Assembly (NCBI GenBank): GCA_011389555.1
Contig: JAABUD010000225.1
Coordinates: 17,918-81,917, forward strand
DNA: 64,000 nt
Reading direction: 5' to 3'
From: Desulfotignum sp.
GTDB taxonomy: Bacteria; Desulfobacterota; Desulfobacteria; Desulfobacterales; Desulfobacteraceae
Under the pieces are notes generated by a model. It searched no databases. It was not told the DNA's origin and saw only the letters and a list, made by a program, of their open reading frames with translations. The translations under genes and the position numbers were made by a program. This document shows, piece by piece, positions 33,796 through 43,095 of the stretch. Numbering within the stretch: position 1 is the stretch's first letter; the number at the start of each line of letters is the position of its first letter.

Positions 33796-34605
33796 ATGAC
33801 CAATTTTTTTTTTGAAATGATCGACACCCCTGCCCCCCGCTTTTTTTTGATGGCCGGACCCTGTGTCATCGAAGATTTCGATACCACGTTTCAGATCGCC
33901 AAAACCCTGAAAACCATGACCACGGATCTGGGCATTCCTTTTATCTTCAAGGCCTCCTTTGACAAAGCCAACCGCACATCTGTCCAGTCCTTCCGGGGCC
34001 CCGGATTCAAACAGGGGCTGTCCATTCTGGCAGACATCAAATCCCGCCTGGACCTGAAAGTGATTTCAGACATTCATCTGCCGGATCAAGCCGATCCGGC
34101 GGCCCGGGTTCTGGATGTGATCCAGATTCCGGCATTTTTATGCCGACAGACCGACCTGATTGTGGCCGCGTGCCAGACCGGCTGCCCGGTGAGTGTCAAA
34201 AAAGGTCAGTTCCTGGCCCCTCTGGACTGCAAAAACATTCTTGACAAAGCCGCTTCCACCGGCAACTCCCATATCGCCATCACCGAACGGGGCACCAGTT
34301 TCGGGTACAACAATCTGGTGGTGGATTTCCGGTCCATTCATATCTTGACACAGATGGGCGTACCCGTGATATTCGATGCCACTCACAGTGTTCAGCTTCC
34401 CGGCGGGGGCCTCACCTCTTCCGCCGGAGACCGGCAGTTCATTCCCACGCTGGCCAAAGCAGCGGTTGCCGCGGGCACCCACGGTCTGTTCATGGAAACC
34501 CACCCCGATCCCGAAAAAGCGCTGTGTGACGGTCCCAATTCCATGCCCTTGACCGACATGGCCCCCTTGCTCACCACACTTCTGGCCATTAAAAAATGCA
34601 GTTGA
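33796..34605 (+). CDS. kdsA: 3-deoxy-8-phosphooctulonate (Kdo-8-P) synthase
   Basis: KdsA condenses phosphoenolpyruvate and arabinose 5-phosphate to Kdo-8-phosphate for lipopolysaccharide. The 269-residue protein has the PEP-site motif AGPCVIEDF, FKASFDKANRTS, KGQFLAP and the final THPDPEKALCDGPNSMPL. The conserved PEP-side loop here reads ITERGTSFGYNNLVVD. ATG 33796 is preferred to TTG 33790 because AGGA lies 6 bp upstream. It starts the kds-lpt-rpoN cluster and overlaps kdsC by 10 bp. Confidence 0.96.
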   Translation: MTNFFFEMIDTPAPRFFLMAGPCVIEDFDTTFQIAKTLKTMTTDLGIPFIFKASFDKANRTSVQSFRGPGFKQGLSILADIKSRLDLKVISDIHLPDQADPAARVLDVIQIPAFLCRQTDLIVAACQTGCPVSVKKGQFLAPLDCKNILDKAASTGNSHIAITERGTSFGYNNLVVDFRSIHILTQMGVPVIFDATHSVQLPGGGLTSSAGDRQFIPTLAKAAVAAGTHGLFMETHPDPEKALCDGPNSMPLTDMAPLLTTLLAIKKCS

Positions 34606-35129
34606 ACTCCCGGATGACAGCGTCTCTGAAACAGATCCAACTGCTGGTTCTGGATGTGGACGGGGTCTTGACCGACGGCCGGATCATTTATACCGATTCC
34701 GGAGAACAGATCAAACAGTTTTCATCCCGGGACGGTCTGGGGTTGCGCCTGCTCATGGACAACGGCATTCAGGTGGGTCTCATCACCGGACGCCGTTCCG
34801 GGGCGCTCACCCACCGCTGTAAAAACCTGGGCATCGACCTGGTGTTTGACGGTATTTTCAACAAGGCCGAGGCCCTGGACCGAATGGCGCAGCAGACCCG
34901 CATCGATCCTTTTGCCATGGCATTCATGGGAGACGACCTGATCGACCTGCCGGCCATGGCCCGGGCCGGGGTGGCCATTGCGGTGGCAGATGCGGTCGAT
35001 GAAGTCAAAGCCCGGGCCGATCTCGTCACCCGGGCCGCCGGGGGCCACGGGGCCGTCAGGGAAATCTGCGAAGCGATCCTCAAATCCGCGGGCCTGTGGG
35101 AAACCGCTTTGACACCCTTTCTGGCATGA
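34596..35129 (+). CDS. kdsC: Kdo-8-phosphate phosphatase KdsC
   Basis: KdsC dephosphorylates Kdo-8-P. The 177-residue HAD-superfamily protein has the motif I nucleophile in LLVLDVDGVLTDGRI, motif II in ITGRRSGA, and motif IV in AFMGDDLIDLP. It lacks a cap domain and would be a tetramer. The ATG at 34596 overlaps kdsA by 10 bp; ATG 34614 is an alternative, and neither has a clear ribosome site. It overlaps lptC by 4 bp (ATGA). Confidence 0.93.
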   Translation: MQLNSRMTASLKQIQLLVLDVDGVLTDGRIIYTDSGEQIKQFSSRDGLGLRLLMDNGIQVGLITGRRSGALTHRCKNLGIDLVFDGIFNKAEALDRMAQQTRIDPFAMAFMGDDLIDLPAMARAGVAIAVADAVDEVKARADLVTRAAGGHGAVREICEAILKSAGLWETALTPFLA

Positions 35130-35704
35130 ACCGCTTTATTTTCAAAAACCCCCGGGTTCTGGCCATACTACTCCTGTGTGTCCTGGCTGCCGGTGCCGGT
35201 ATCGTTTTCTTCATCCCCGCCATGATGAATGCGCCGCAAAGCGTCACAAACTTTCACATCGATTCTGAAGCCGCCCTGAAACTGGGTGCCATGAAACAGA
35301 TTTCAAAAAAAAACGGCATCACGGAATGGGAACTGGAAGCCGCCACCGCCACCCTGGCAAAAGAACGGAATCAAGCCATACTGACCCGGGTTCATGTGGT
35401 ATTTCATACCCGCCACGAGGATACCGTGGTTTTGACATCCGACCAGGGAATTCTGGACACCGAGACCCACGATATGGATTTTACTGGAAATGTGGTGGTG
35501 CAACACCAGACATACACCCTGAAAACTGATAAGTTGCATTATAAAAAAAAACCACATATAATACATGCCGATACAAAGGTTTGGCTTGAGACGGCCGATG
35601 CGGCCATGGAAGCGGACACCATGGAATTTAGTATCAATGACAATCAGATAATTTTACAAGGACAGGTTAAAGGAACATTCAGTGAAAACTTCAAACTGCC
35701 GTAA
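35126..35704 (+). CDS. lptC: LPS export protein LptC
   Basis: LptC receives lipopolysaccharide from LptBFG and passes it to LptA. The 192-residue protein has one N-terminal membrane anchor (about 10-32) and a periplasmic beta-jellyroll with GITEWELEAATATL, VVLTSDQGILD and MDFTGNVVVQH, the typical LptC/OstA pattern. The start overlaps the kdsC stop (ATGA) and the end overlaps lptA by 23 bp. Confidence 0.9.
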   Translation: MNRFIFKNPRVLAILLLCVLAAGAGIVFFIPAMMNAPQSVTNFHIDSEAALKLGAMKQISKKNGITEWELEAATATLAKERNQAILTRVHVVFHTRHEDTVVLTSDQGILDTETHDMDFTGNVVVQHQTYTLKTDKLHYKKKPHIIHADTKVWLETADAAMEADTMEFSINDNQIILQGQVKGTFSENFKLP

Positions 35705-36236
35705 ATGTATGGCCGGGATCATCGGACTGTTGGTTTTCACTTTGATATCCCAGACTGCATCCGGGGAAAAAAATGAAACCAACGGGGCACCCTCTGTTGA
35801 AAAACCATTACATATCACTGCGGATAACATGGTGGCCCGCCAGAATGATTCCATGGTGGAATTTATCGGCAATGTCAATGCCACCCAGGAGGATATGCGT
35901 CTTGTGGCTGAATCGTTGAAACTGTTTTTGCATGATTCTCAGCCGGACACGGAAAACACGGCAGATACCCGCCGGATCCAGAAAATCGTGGCCACCGACA
36001 ATGTCGAGTACACGGCCGGTGACCGGCATGCCGTGGCGGACCAGGCAGTGTATACGGCCGAGGATGATATCCTGGTTCTCACCGGCCGTGAAGTCAAACT
36101 GCTCACCGGTACCAGCTGGGTGAGCGGCACAAAGATCACCTTGTTCAGAAAACAGGACCGGGTCCTGGTGGAAAGTGATGGTAAAACCCGGGTTCAAGCC
36201 CTGTTCAACCCGGAAGACCGTCCTGCTGATCAATAA
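35682..36236 (+). CDS. lptA: LPS transport periplasmic protein LptA
   Basis: LptA forms the periplasmic bridge for lipopolysaccharide. The 184-residue precursor has a signal peptide of about 28 residues ending at QTASG, then the OstA/LptA jellyroll (ITADNMVARQNDSMVEFIGNV, ATDNVEYTAGDRHAVADQAVYTAEDDILVLTG). The start is a GTG at 35682 with AAGGA about 7 bp upstream, giving a basic n-region. ATG 35709 would remove that region and has no ribosome site. Confidence 0.9.
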   Translation: MKTSNCRKCMAGIIGLLVFTLISQTASGEKNETNGAPSVEKPLHITADNMVARQNDSMVEFIGNVNATQEDMRLVAESLKLFLHDSQPDTENTADTRRIQKIVATDNVEYTAGDRHAVADQAVYTAEDDILVLTGREVKLLTGTSWVSGTKITLFRKQDRVLVESDGKTRVQALFNPEDRPADQ

Positions 36237-36240
36237 ATAA

Positions 36241-36963
36241 ATGACTGAGCTTTCACTCAATAGGCTGGTAAAGACCTATCAAGGAAAAACAGTGGTGAAT
36301 CAGGCCGATCTGACGGTCATGCCGGGTCGGGTGACCGGACTGCTCGGACCCAACGGTGCCGGGAAAACCACTACGTTTTACATGACCGTGGGCATGATCA
36401 GACCCGACACCGGCCATGTCTTTCTGGGTGAAGAAGATATCACCCAGTACCCCATGTATATCCGTGCCAGAAAAGGAATCGGCTACCTGCCCCAGGAAAG
36501 CTCCATTTTCAAAAAACTGACGGTCGAAAAAAATATTACTGCGATTCTGGAGGTGTTGCCCGACCCTGTGGTTCCGGTTCAGTCCAAAGCAGCGGATCTG
36601 ATGCAGGAACTGGGCATCCAGGGGCTGGCCCGCCAGAAAGCGGCATCCCTGTCCGGAGGCGAACGCAGACGGCTGGAGATCGCCAGGGTTCTGGCCACCG
36701 ACCCGTTGTTCATTCTACTGGACGAACCGTTTGCCGGCATCGATCCGCTGGCTGTGATGGATATCCAGCAGATCATCACCCAGCTGACCCGAAAAGGAAT
36801 CGGGGTGCTCATCTCCGACCATAATGTCCGGGAAACGCTGGGGGTTTGTGACCATGCGTATATCATGAGTCAGGGAGAAGTGATTGAATCCGGTCCGCCG
36901 GACCGGATCATCTCCAGTGCCATTGCCAAAAAAACGTATCTGGGAGATAATTTCAGGCTGTAA
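36241..36963 (+). CDS. lptB: LPS export ABC transporter ATPase LptB
   Basis: LptB powers extraction of lipopolysaccharide from the inner membrane with LptFG, which are not in this window. The 240-residue protein has Walker A GPNGAGKT at 36-43, GYLPQESSIFKKLTVEKN (Q-loop), the signature LSGGERRR and Walker B ILLDEPFAGIDP. The gene follows lptA by 4 bp and precedes rpoN by 1 bp, the order known from many proteobacteria. Confidence 0.96.
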   Translation: MTELSLNRLVKTYQGKTVVNQADLTVMPGRVTGLLGPNGAGKTTTFYMTVGMIRPDTGHVFLGEEDITQYPMYIRARKGIGYLPQESSIFKKLTVEKNITAILEVLPDPVVPVQSKAADLMQELGIQGLARQKAASLSGGERRRLEIARVLATDPLFILLDEPFAGIDPLAVMDIQQIITQLTRKGIGVLISDHNVRETLGVCDHAYIMSQGEVIESGPPDRIISSAIAKKTYLGDNFRL

Positions 36964-36964
36964 C

Positions 36965-38407
36965 ATGGAACTAGGCTTTCAACAGAACCTCACATTGACC
37001 CAGCAGCTGGTGATGACCCCCCAGCTCCAGCAGGCCATCAAACTGCTGCAGCTGTCCCGTGTCGAGCTGGCGGAAATGATTCAGCAGGAGATGGAACAGA
37101 ATCCGGCACTGGAAGAACAGGCCCCGGACGAGCCGGTTGACCGGGCATTGTCCGACCCGGCAACGGACACACCGGGACCTGACGGGGACACACCGGTCAA
37201 GGAAATCACCATCGATGAAAAAGTGCAGCCGGACACGGACTGGGAGAATTATATCAATGAATACAATTCCACCGGACGGATTCAAACAGAGACCGAACAT
37301 ACCGAAGCCCCCAATTTCGAGGCGTTCACTTCCGAAAAAACCACTCTGGAGGCCCATCTGAAATGGCAGTTGATGCTCCAGGCTCTGGACAAGGCGGATG
37401 AACAGATCGGTCACATGATCATTGACAACCTCAACCCGGACGGATACCTGTGCACGGCAACAGCCGAGATCGCCCAGGCGGCCGAGGTGGAGACAGAACA
37501 GGTGGAAAAGGTTTTATCCGTACTGCAAACACTGGACCCGCCGGGCGTGTGTGCCAGAAATTTGTGTGAAACCCTGCTCATCCAGGTGAAACAGCTGGGG
37601 ATTGAAAACCCGGTGCTCACCGAAATCATCAAACACCATCTGAAAAATCTGGAAAACCGGAACAGCCGGAAAATTGCCAAGGCGTTGCGTATTTCCGTGG
37701 ATGATGTCCGGACTGCGGTAAACATCCTCCAATACCTGGAACCCAAACCGGGCAGAAAATTTTCCCATGAAGAACCCGCCTATATCATTCCCGATATTTA
37801 TGTCTATAAAGTGGCAAATGGATTTAAAATCGTCATGAATGATGACGGGTTGCCCAAGCTGCGCATCAACCGTTTTTACAAAAACGCCATTGCCGAAGGA
37901 AAAAAAATTTCCAGGGAGACCCGGGTGTATCTCAACGAAAAAATGCAGTCCGCTTCCTGGCTGATCAAGAGCATTCACCAGCGGCAGAAAACCATCTACC
38001 TGGTCATGGAAAGCATTATCAAATTTCAGCATGAATTCTTTGAAAACGGCATCACTCACCTGCGTCCTCTGATACTCCGGGACATTGCCGAAGATATCCA
38101 GATGCATGAATCCACCATCAGCCGGGTCACCACCAATAAATATGCCTATACGCCCCAGGGACTGTTCGAACTCAAATATTTTTTCAACTCATCCATCGAA
38201 CGGACCGGCCGCGAATCAATGGCATCCGCCAGTGTCAAGGAAAGGATCCGACTGCTGATCGAAAAAGAAGATCCTGCCGCTCCGTTAAGTGATGATCGCA
38301 TTGCCGGTATTCTTCAGAAATCCGACATACAGATCGCCCGAAGAACCGTTGCCAAATACCGGAAGGTGCTCAATATTCTGCCTTCCAACAAACGTAAACA
38401 ACTTTAG
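36965..38407 (+). CDS. rpoN: RNA polymerase sigma-54 factor
   Basis: RpoN directs polymerase to -24/-12 promoters and needs AAA+ activators such as the one at 26830-28239. The 480-residue protein has the Gln-rich region I (QQNLTLTQQLVMTPQLQQAIKLLQ is split by no gap), an acidic region II, the core-binding region III, and the C-terminal RpoN box ARRTVAKYRK. ATG 36965 is one base after the lptB stop codon; the longer ORF from 36884 overlaps lptB and is rejected. It is co-transcribed with hpf, ptsN and rapZ. Confidence 0.95.
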   Translation: MELGFQQNLTLTQQLVMTPQLQQAIKLLQLSRVELAEMIQQEMEQNPALEEQAPDEPVDRALSDPATDTPGPDGDTPVKEITIDEKVQPDTDWENYINEYNSTGRIQTETEHTEAPNFEAFTSEKTTLEAHLKWQLMLQALDKADEQIGHMIIDNLNPDGYLCTATAEIAQAAEVETEQVEKVLSVLQTLDPPGVCARNLCETLLIQVKQLGIENPVLTEIIKHHLKNLENRNSRKIAKALRISVDDVRTAVNILQYLEPKPGRKFSHEEPAYIIPDIYVYKVANGFKIVMNDDGLPKLRINRFYKNAIAEGKKISRETRVYLNEKMQSASWLIKSIHQRQKTIYLVMESIIKFQHEFFENGITHLRPLILRDIAEDIQMHESTISRVTTNKYAYTPQGLFELKYFFNSSIERTGRESMASASVKERIRLLIEKEDPAAPLSDDRIAGILQKSDIQIARRTVAKYRKVLNILPSNKRKQL

Positions 38408-38418
38408 GGGGGTGTTTC

Positions 38419-38961
38419 ATGCAAACGACTGTGACCTTTAAAAAAATCGATCCTTCCGATCCATTAAAGTCTTACGTGAACAAAAAAATCGATAAATTCG
38501 ATCGGATGCTGGACAGCCCGGCAGAAGCCCATGTGGTATTGTCGGTGGAAAAAATAAGGCACATTGCGGAAATCACACTGACCTGTGACAAACTCAACAT
38601 TCATGCCAGAGAATCGTCTGAAAACATGTACTCTTCCATTGACAGCCTCATGGACAAAGTCCGGGTACAGATCAAAAAACACAAGGAAAAAATCAAACAG
38701 CACATGTCCGGTAAAAAGCAGAGTCTCCTGGACACGGCGGAATTCGACCGCAGCCCCATGCAGCAGCCCGAGTTCCAGGGATTCGATGATCTGGTCATGG
38801 AGCCTTTGGACACCAAACCCATGGATATCATCGATGCGGTCAACGAGTTCAACAGCGGCCGCCATACGTTTTTTGTGTTCAACAATGCCCGAACCGAACA
38901 ATTGAATGTTCTTTACAAACACAACAATGGAAAACTGGGATTGATCCAGCCCGGGGGATAG
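38419..38961 (+). CDS. hpf: Ribosome hibernation promoting factor, long form
   Basis: HPF dimerises and silences 70S ribosomes in starvation. At 180 residues this is the long type that forms 100S dimers alone. The S30AE domain (about 1-100, with VVLSVEKIRHIAEITL) binds at the decoding site, and the C-terminal dimerisation domain (about 125-180) has KPMDIIDAVNEFNSGRHTFFVF. AGGGGGGT precedes the ATG. It is in the conserved rpoN-hpf-ptsN-rapZ order. Confidence 0.94.
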   Translation: MQTTVTFKKIDPSDPLKSYVNKKIDKFDRMLDSPAEAHVVLSVEKIRHIAEITLTCDKLNIHARESSENMYSSIDSLMDKVRVQIKKHKEKIKQHMSGKKQSLLDTAEFDRSPMQQPEFQGFDDLVMEPLDTKPMDIIDAVNEFNSGRHTFFVFNNARTEQLNVLYKHNNGKLGLIQPGG

Positions 38962-38972
38962 TCGAAACCAAT

Positions 38973-39431
38973 ATGAAACTCAGTCAATTACTCACAAAAG
39001 AGTCTATTGTGGCGGATCTGGCATCCACCAACAAACACGGCATCATTCAGGAACTGGCCCGGGCCGTGGCACCGGCTGCCAATATTCCCGCCGAGGATAT
39101 CGCAGCGGTTCTGATGGAAAGAGAATCACTGGGAAGTACCGGCATCGGGGGCGGTATTGCCATTCCCCACGGAAAACTAGCGGCCGTCAACGAGATCATA
39201 CTGGGGTTCGGGCGCAGCAAAACCGGTGTGACCTATGATTCACTGGATGGAAAACCGGTCCATATTTTCTTTCTGCTTTTGACCCCGGAAAATTCCACGG
39301 GCGGGCATTTGAAAGTTTTGGCTCAGATTTCCAAACTGTTGAAAATGGACCATTTTAAACAGGAGTTGATCAATGCTGAAACCATGGATGACATCCATGA
39401 ATTTATTCTGGAACAGGATGAAACATTTTAA
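38973..39431 (+). CDS. ptsN: PTS IIA-like nitrogen regulatory protein PtsN
   Basis: PtsN (EIIA-Ntr) is the phosphoacceptor of the regulatory nitrogen PTS. The 152-residue protein has the active His in GGIAIPHGKL (the final H before GKL), and GRSKTGVTYDSLDGKPVHIFFLLLTPE is typical. Phosphate should come from EI-Ntr (PtsP) and NPr, neither of which is in the window. rapZ starts directly at the stop codon. Confidence 0.93.
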   Translation: MKLSQLLTKESIVADLASTNKHGIIQELARAVAPAANIPAEDIAAVLMERESLGSTGIGGGIAIPHGKLAAVNEIILGFGRSKTGVTYDSLDGKPVHIFFLLLTPENSTGGHLKVLAQISKLLKMDHFKQELINAETMDDIHEFILEQDETF

Positions 39432-40313
39432 ATGAAACCGTTACCGGTATTCATCATCACCGGACTGTCGGGTTCCGGGAAAACCACGGCCATGCAGGCA
39501 TTCGAGGATGCATCTTTTTACTGCGTGGACAATATGCCCCTGGAACTGGTACCCCGGTTTCTGGAACTGCCTTTTAAGCAGAGCCCGGACATCAAGGGCA
39601 TTGCCTTTGTCATGGATATGCGGTCCAGAACCTTTGCGACCCATTACACCGCCGGGATCGGTGCGATTGAAGATCTGGGTATTTCTCCGGAAATTATTTT
39701 CCTGGAAGCGGATGTGGATACCCTGGTCAAACGGTTCAGCCAAACCCGGCGGCAGCATCCGGTAAGCGGCAAAGAAAGTCTGCTGGAAAGCATTCATTCA
39801 GAGATCCACTCTTTGCGCCTGATCAAATCAACGGCTCACCATATTATCGAAACCAGCCGTTTGAGCGTCCACCAACTCAAAGCCACGATCCTGGACCTGA
39901 TCAGCCGCGGCAGTGGAAATCCCATCAAAATGAAAATCAATGTATTGTCTTTCGGGTATAAATACGGCATACCAGGGGATGCGGATCTGGTCATGGATAT
40001 GCGGTTTCTGGCCAATCCCTATTTTGAACCCTTGTTGAAACATCTGGATGGCGAGTCGAAAGCCGTGCGGGAATTTGTGTTATCCAATCCGGAAACCCGG
40101 ACATTTCTGGAAAAATTCACGCAGCTGCTTGACTATCTGATTCCTTTGTATCAAAGGGAGAACAAGGCGTATTTTACCATTGCGGTGGGTTGCACCGGCG
40201 GACGTCACAGAAGCGTCGTGATTGCCCGCAGCCTTTTTGAACACCTAAACCATAAAAACCGTCATCCCGGACTGATTCACCGGGACATCGATCGGGATAT
40301 CAGGGAAATATGA
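39432..40313 (+). CDS. rapZ: RNase adapter protein / nucleotide-binding RapZ (YvcJ family)
   Basis: RapZ is a P-loop nucleotide-binding protein; in E. coli it controls GlmZ small-RNA decay and so glucosamine-6-phosphate synthesis. The 293-residue protein has Walker A GLSGSGKT at 11-18, CVDNMPLELVPRF, and the C-terminal VGCTGGRHRSVVIAR, the domain that binds RNA in E. coli. The ATG abuts the ptsN stop. It overlaps the next gene by 4 bp. Confidence 0.94.
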   Translation: MKPLPVFIITGLSGSGKTTAMQAFEDASFYCVDNMPLELVPRFLELPFKQSPDIKGIAFVMDMRSRTFATHYTAGIGAIEDLGISPEIIFLEADVDTLVKRFSQTRRQHPVSGKESLLESIHSEIHSLRLIKSTAHHIIETSRLSVHQLKATILDLISRGSGNPIKMKINVLSFGYKYGIPGDADLVMDMRFLANPYFEPLLKHLDGESKAVREFVLSNPETRTFLEKFTQLLDYLIPLYQRENKAYFTIAVGCTGGRHRSVVIARSLFEHLNHKNRHPGLIHRDIDRDIREI

Positions 40314-40723
40314 TTGGCATACTTGTCGTGGCCCATGCAGAGCTGGGCCAGACCCTCATTGACACAGTGGAATTTATTCTGGGCAGTGAACAGGAACACA
40401 TCATGTCGGTTTCCATCGACATTCAACAGAATCCTGAACACTTGAGAAAGAAAATCAAACAGGGCATTGCCAAAGTCCGGTCGGAAAACGGTGTGATTAT
40501 CCTGACGGACATGTTCGGCGGCACCCCTTCCAACCTGAGTTACTCTCTTCTGGAAGAAGGCACCGTGGAAGTCATTTCCGGAGTCAATCTTCCGATTCTT
40601 CTGAAGGCGGTGACTGCCCGGAAAAAGATGAACATGGAAACATTAACGGCCGCCCTGGTGGATCATGGCAAAAAAAGCATTTCTCTTGCCAGCGGGATTC
40701 TCAAAGGCACCGGACGAAACTGA
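40310..40723 (+). CDS. PTS mannose-type EIIA domain protein
   Basis: The 137-residue protein is an EIIA of the mannose (ManX/AgaF) superfamily. The expected active His is at position 9 in VVAHAELG, and LTDMFGGTPSNLS is a family signature. No IIB, IIC or IID genes are adjacent, so a regulatory rather than sugar-import role is likely. It overlaps rapZ (ATGA), in the position where E. coli has npr (the NPr phosphocarrier). Confidence 0.9.
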   Translation: MIGILVVAHAELGQTLIDTVEFILGSEQEHIMSVSIDIQQNPEHLRKKIKQGIAKVRSENGVIILTDMFGGTPSNLSYSLLEEGTVEVISGVNLPILLKAVTARKKMNMETLTAALVDHGKKSISLASGILKGTGRN

Positions 40724-41803
<1,080 letters not shown>

Positions 41804-41821
41804 CAGACACAGGAGATCTTT

Positions 41822-42577
41822 ATGACACGAACCCCTTTGATCGCCGGTAACTGGAAAATGTTCAAAACCGGACCCGAAGCCGTGGATACCGCCACACAGC
41901 TGGCAGCCGCCTGCGCTGATGTGCGGGACAAGGAGATCATGATCGCGCCGACCTATGTGTGTTTGCCCCTGGTGGCAACCGCCATTGCAAACACCTCTTT
42001 GCACCTGGGCGCCCAGAACCTGCACTTTGAAAAACAGGGGGCGTTCACCGGTGAAATATCAGCGGACATGCTTGCTGCCGCCGGCGTGGAATATGTCATC
42101 ATCGGCCATTCAGAAAGACGTCAGTATTTTTTTGAAACCGATGACATGGTGAACAGAAAAATTCAGGCCGCTGTTGCGGGCCGGCTCAAACCGATTCTGT
42201 GCATTGGTGAAACACAGGCCCAGCGGGAAGCGGGAAACACATTTTTAACCCTTGACAAGCAGGTGGCAGATGGGGTAAAAGGCGTTGATTCGAAACTGTT
42301 GCAGGACCTGGTGATTGCCTATGAACCGGTGTGGGCCATTGGAACCGGCGAAACCGCCGGCCCCGACCAGGTGGAAACCGTTCACAGTTATCTGCGGACA
42401 ATGCTTGACACACAGATATCATCGGATCTGGCACAAACCGTCAGAATACTTTACGGCGGATCTGTGAAGCCGGACAACATAGCAAATTTAATGCGCATTC
42501 AAGATGTGGATGGTGTGCTGGTGGGTGGCGCCAGTCTCGATGCCGGAACCTTTACTGAACTTGTAAAATATGATTGA
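41822..42577 (+). CDS. tpiA: Triosephosphate isomerase
   Basis: TpiA interconverts dihydroxyacetone phosphate and glyceraldehyde 3-phosphate. The 251-residue TIM barrel has AGNWKMFK with the catalytic Lys, IIGHSERRQ with the catalytic His, the catalytic Glu in AYEPVWAIGTG, and the phosphate loop LYGGSVKPDN. CAGGAG precedes the ATG by about 7 bp. secG begins 6 bp after the stop. Confidence 0.97.
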   Translation: MTRTPLIAGNWKMFKTGPEAVDTATQLAAACADVRDKEIMIAPTYVCLPLVATAIANTSLHLGAQNLHFEKQGAFTGEISADMLAAAGVEYVIIGHSERRQYFFETDDMVNRKIQAAVAGRLKPILCIGETQAQREAGNTFLTLDKQVADGVKGVDSKLLQDLVIAYEPVWAIGTGETAGPDQVETVHSYLRTMLDTQISSDLAQTVRILYGGSVKPDNIANLMRIQDVDGVLVGGASLDAGTFTELVKYD

Positions 42578-42583
42578 TACCCA

Positions 42584-42886
42584 ATGATGACAACACTGAT
42601 CACTACCTTGCATGTAACCGTCTGTATACTCCTGATCCTGATTGTGCTGCTCCAGAGCGGCAAAGGCGCGGAAATGGGCGTATCCATCGGCGGGGGCGGG
42701 AGCCAGACCCTGTTTGGCGCATCCGGCCCGGCTTCCATTCTGACCAAAATCACCACGGTTGTTGCCATCGTGTTCATGGTGACATCTCTGACCCTGGCCT
42801 ATTTTTCCGGTCACAAGGCAGAAAAAAGTATCATTACACCCCAGTCGGCCCCGGTTCAGCAGACGACCGACCCGGTGTCCGAATAG
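42584..42886 (+). CDS. secG: Preprotein translocase subunit SecG
   Basis: SecG is the small membrane subunit of SecYEG. The 100-residue protein has two membrane segments (about 4-22 and 54-74) with the loop LQSGKGAEMGVSIGGGGSQTLFGASGPAS, here recognised by the QSGKGAEMG and GSQTLFG parts, then a variable tail. The tpiA-secG-tRNA-Leu order is common in bacteria. No strong ribosome site is seen. Confidence 0.94.
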   Translation: MMTTLITTLHVTVCILLILIVLLQSGKGAEMGVSIGGGGSQTLFGASGPASILTKITTVVAIVFMVTSLTLAYFSGHKAEKSIITPQSAPVQQTTDPVSE

Positions 42887-42900
42887 AGTTTGATATGCCG

Positions 42901-42985
42901 GCCGAAGTGGTGGAATAGGTAGACACGCACGCTTGAGGGGCGTGTGGGGCGACCCGTGGGAGTTCAAATCTCCCCTTCGGCACCA
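42901..42985 (+). tRNA. tRNA-Leu (anticodon GAG)
   Basis: The 85-nt gene has acceptor stem GCCGAAG/CTTCGGC, anticodon stem CACGC/GCGTG with loop TTGAGGG and GAG at 42935-42937, the long class II variable arm, a T-arm with GTTCAAATC, and an encoded CCA (42983-42985). It lies 14 bp after secG and is probably processed from that transcript. Confidence 0.96.
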
Positions 42986-42993
42986 TAATTTGA

Positions 42994-43026
42994 CAGCCAT
43001 GGGCAGCAATGTTCATGGCTGTTTTT
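42994..43026 (+). terminator. Rho-independent terminator after tRNA-Leu
   Basis: CAGCCATG (42994-43001) and CATGGCTG (43014-43021) form an 8-bp stem with a 12-nt loop, followed directly by TTTTT ATTT. It should end the gap-tpiA-secG-tRNA transcript, so the downstream ClpX-like/ahb genes need their own promoter. Confidence 0.8.
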
Positions 43027-43095
43027 ATTTGACAGCCCTGCCCTGATACAGAAACGCTTGATTTTTCAGGAAGTCTGCTTACATTATAGGCCATT

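Noticed and set aside
42930..42945. Short repeats around tRNA-Leu as an att site for a mobile element
   Set aside because: No second copy of the tRNA 3' end and no integrase gene occurs downstream; only a terminator follows.
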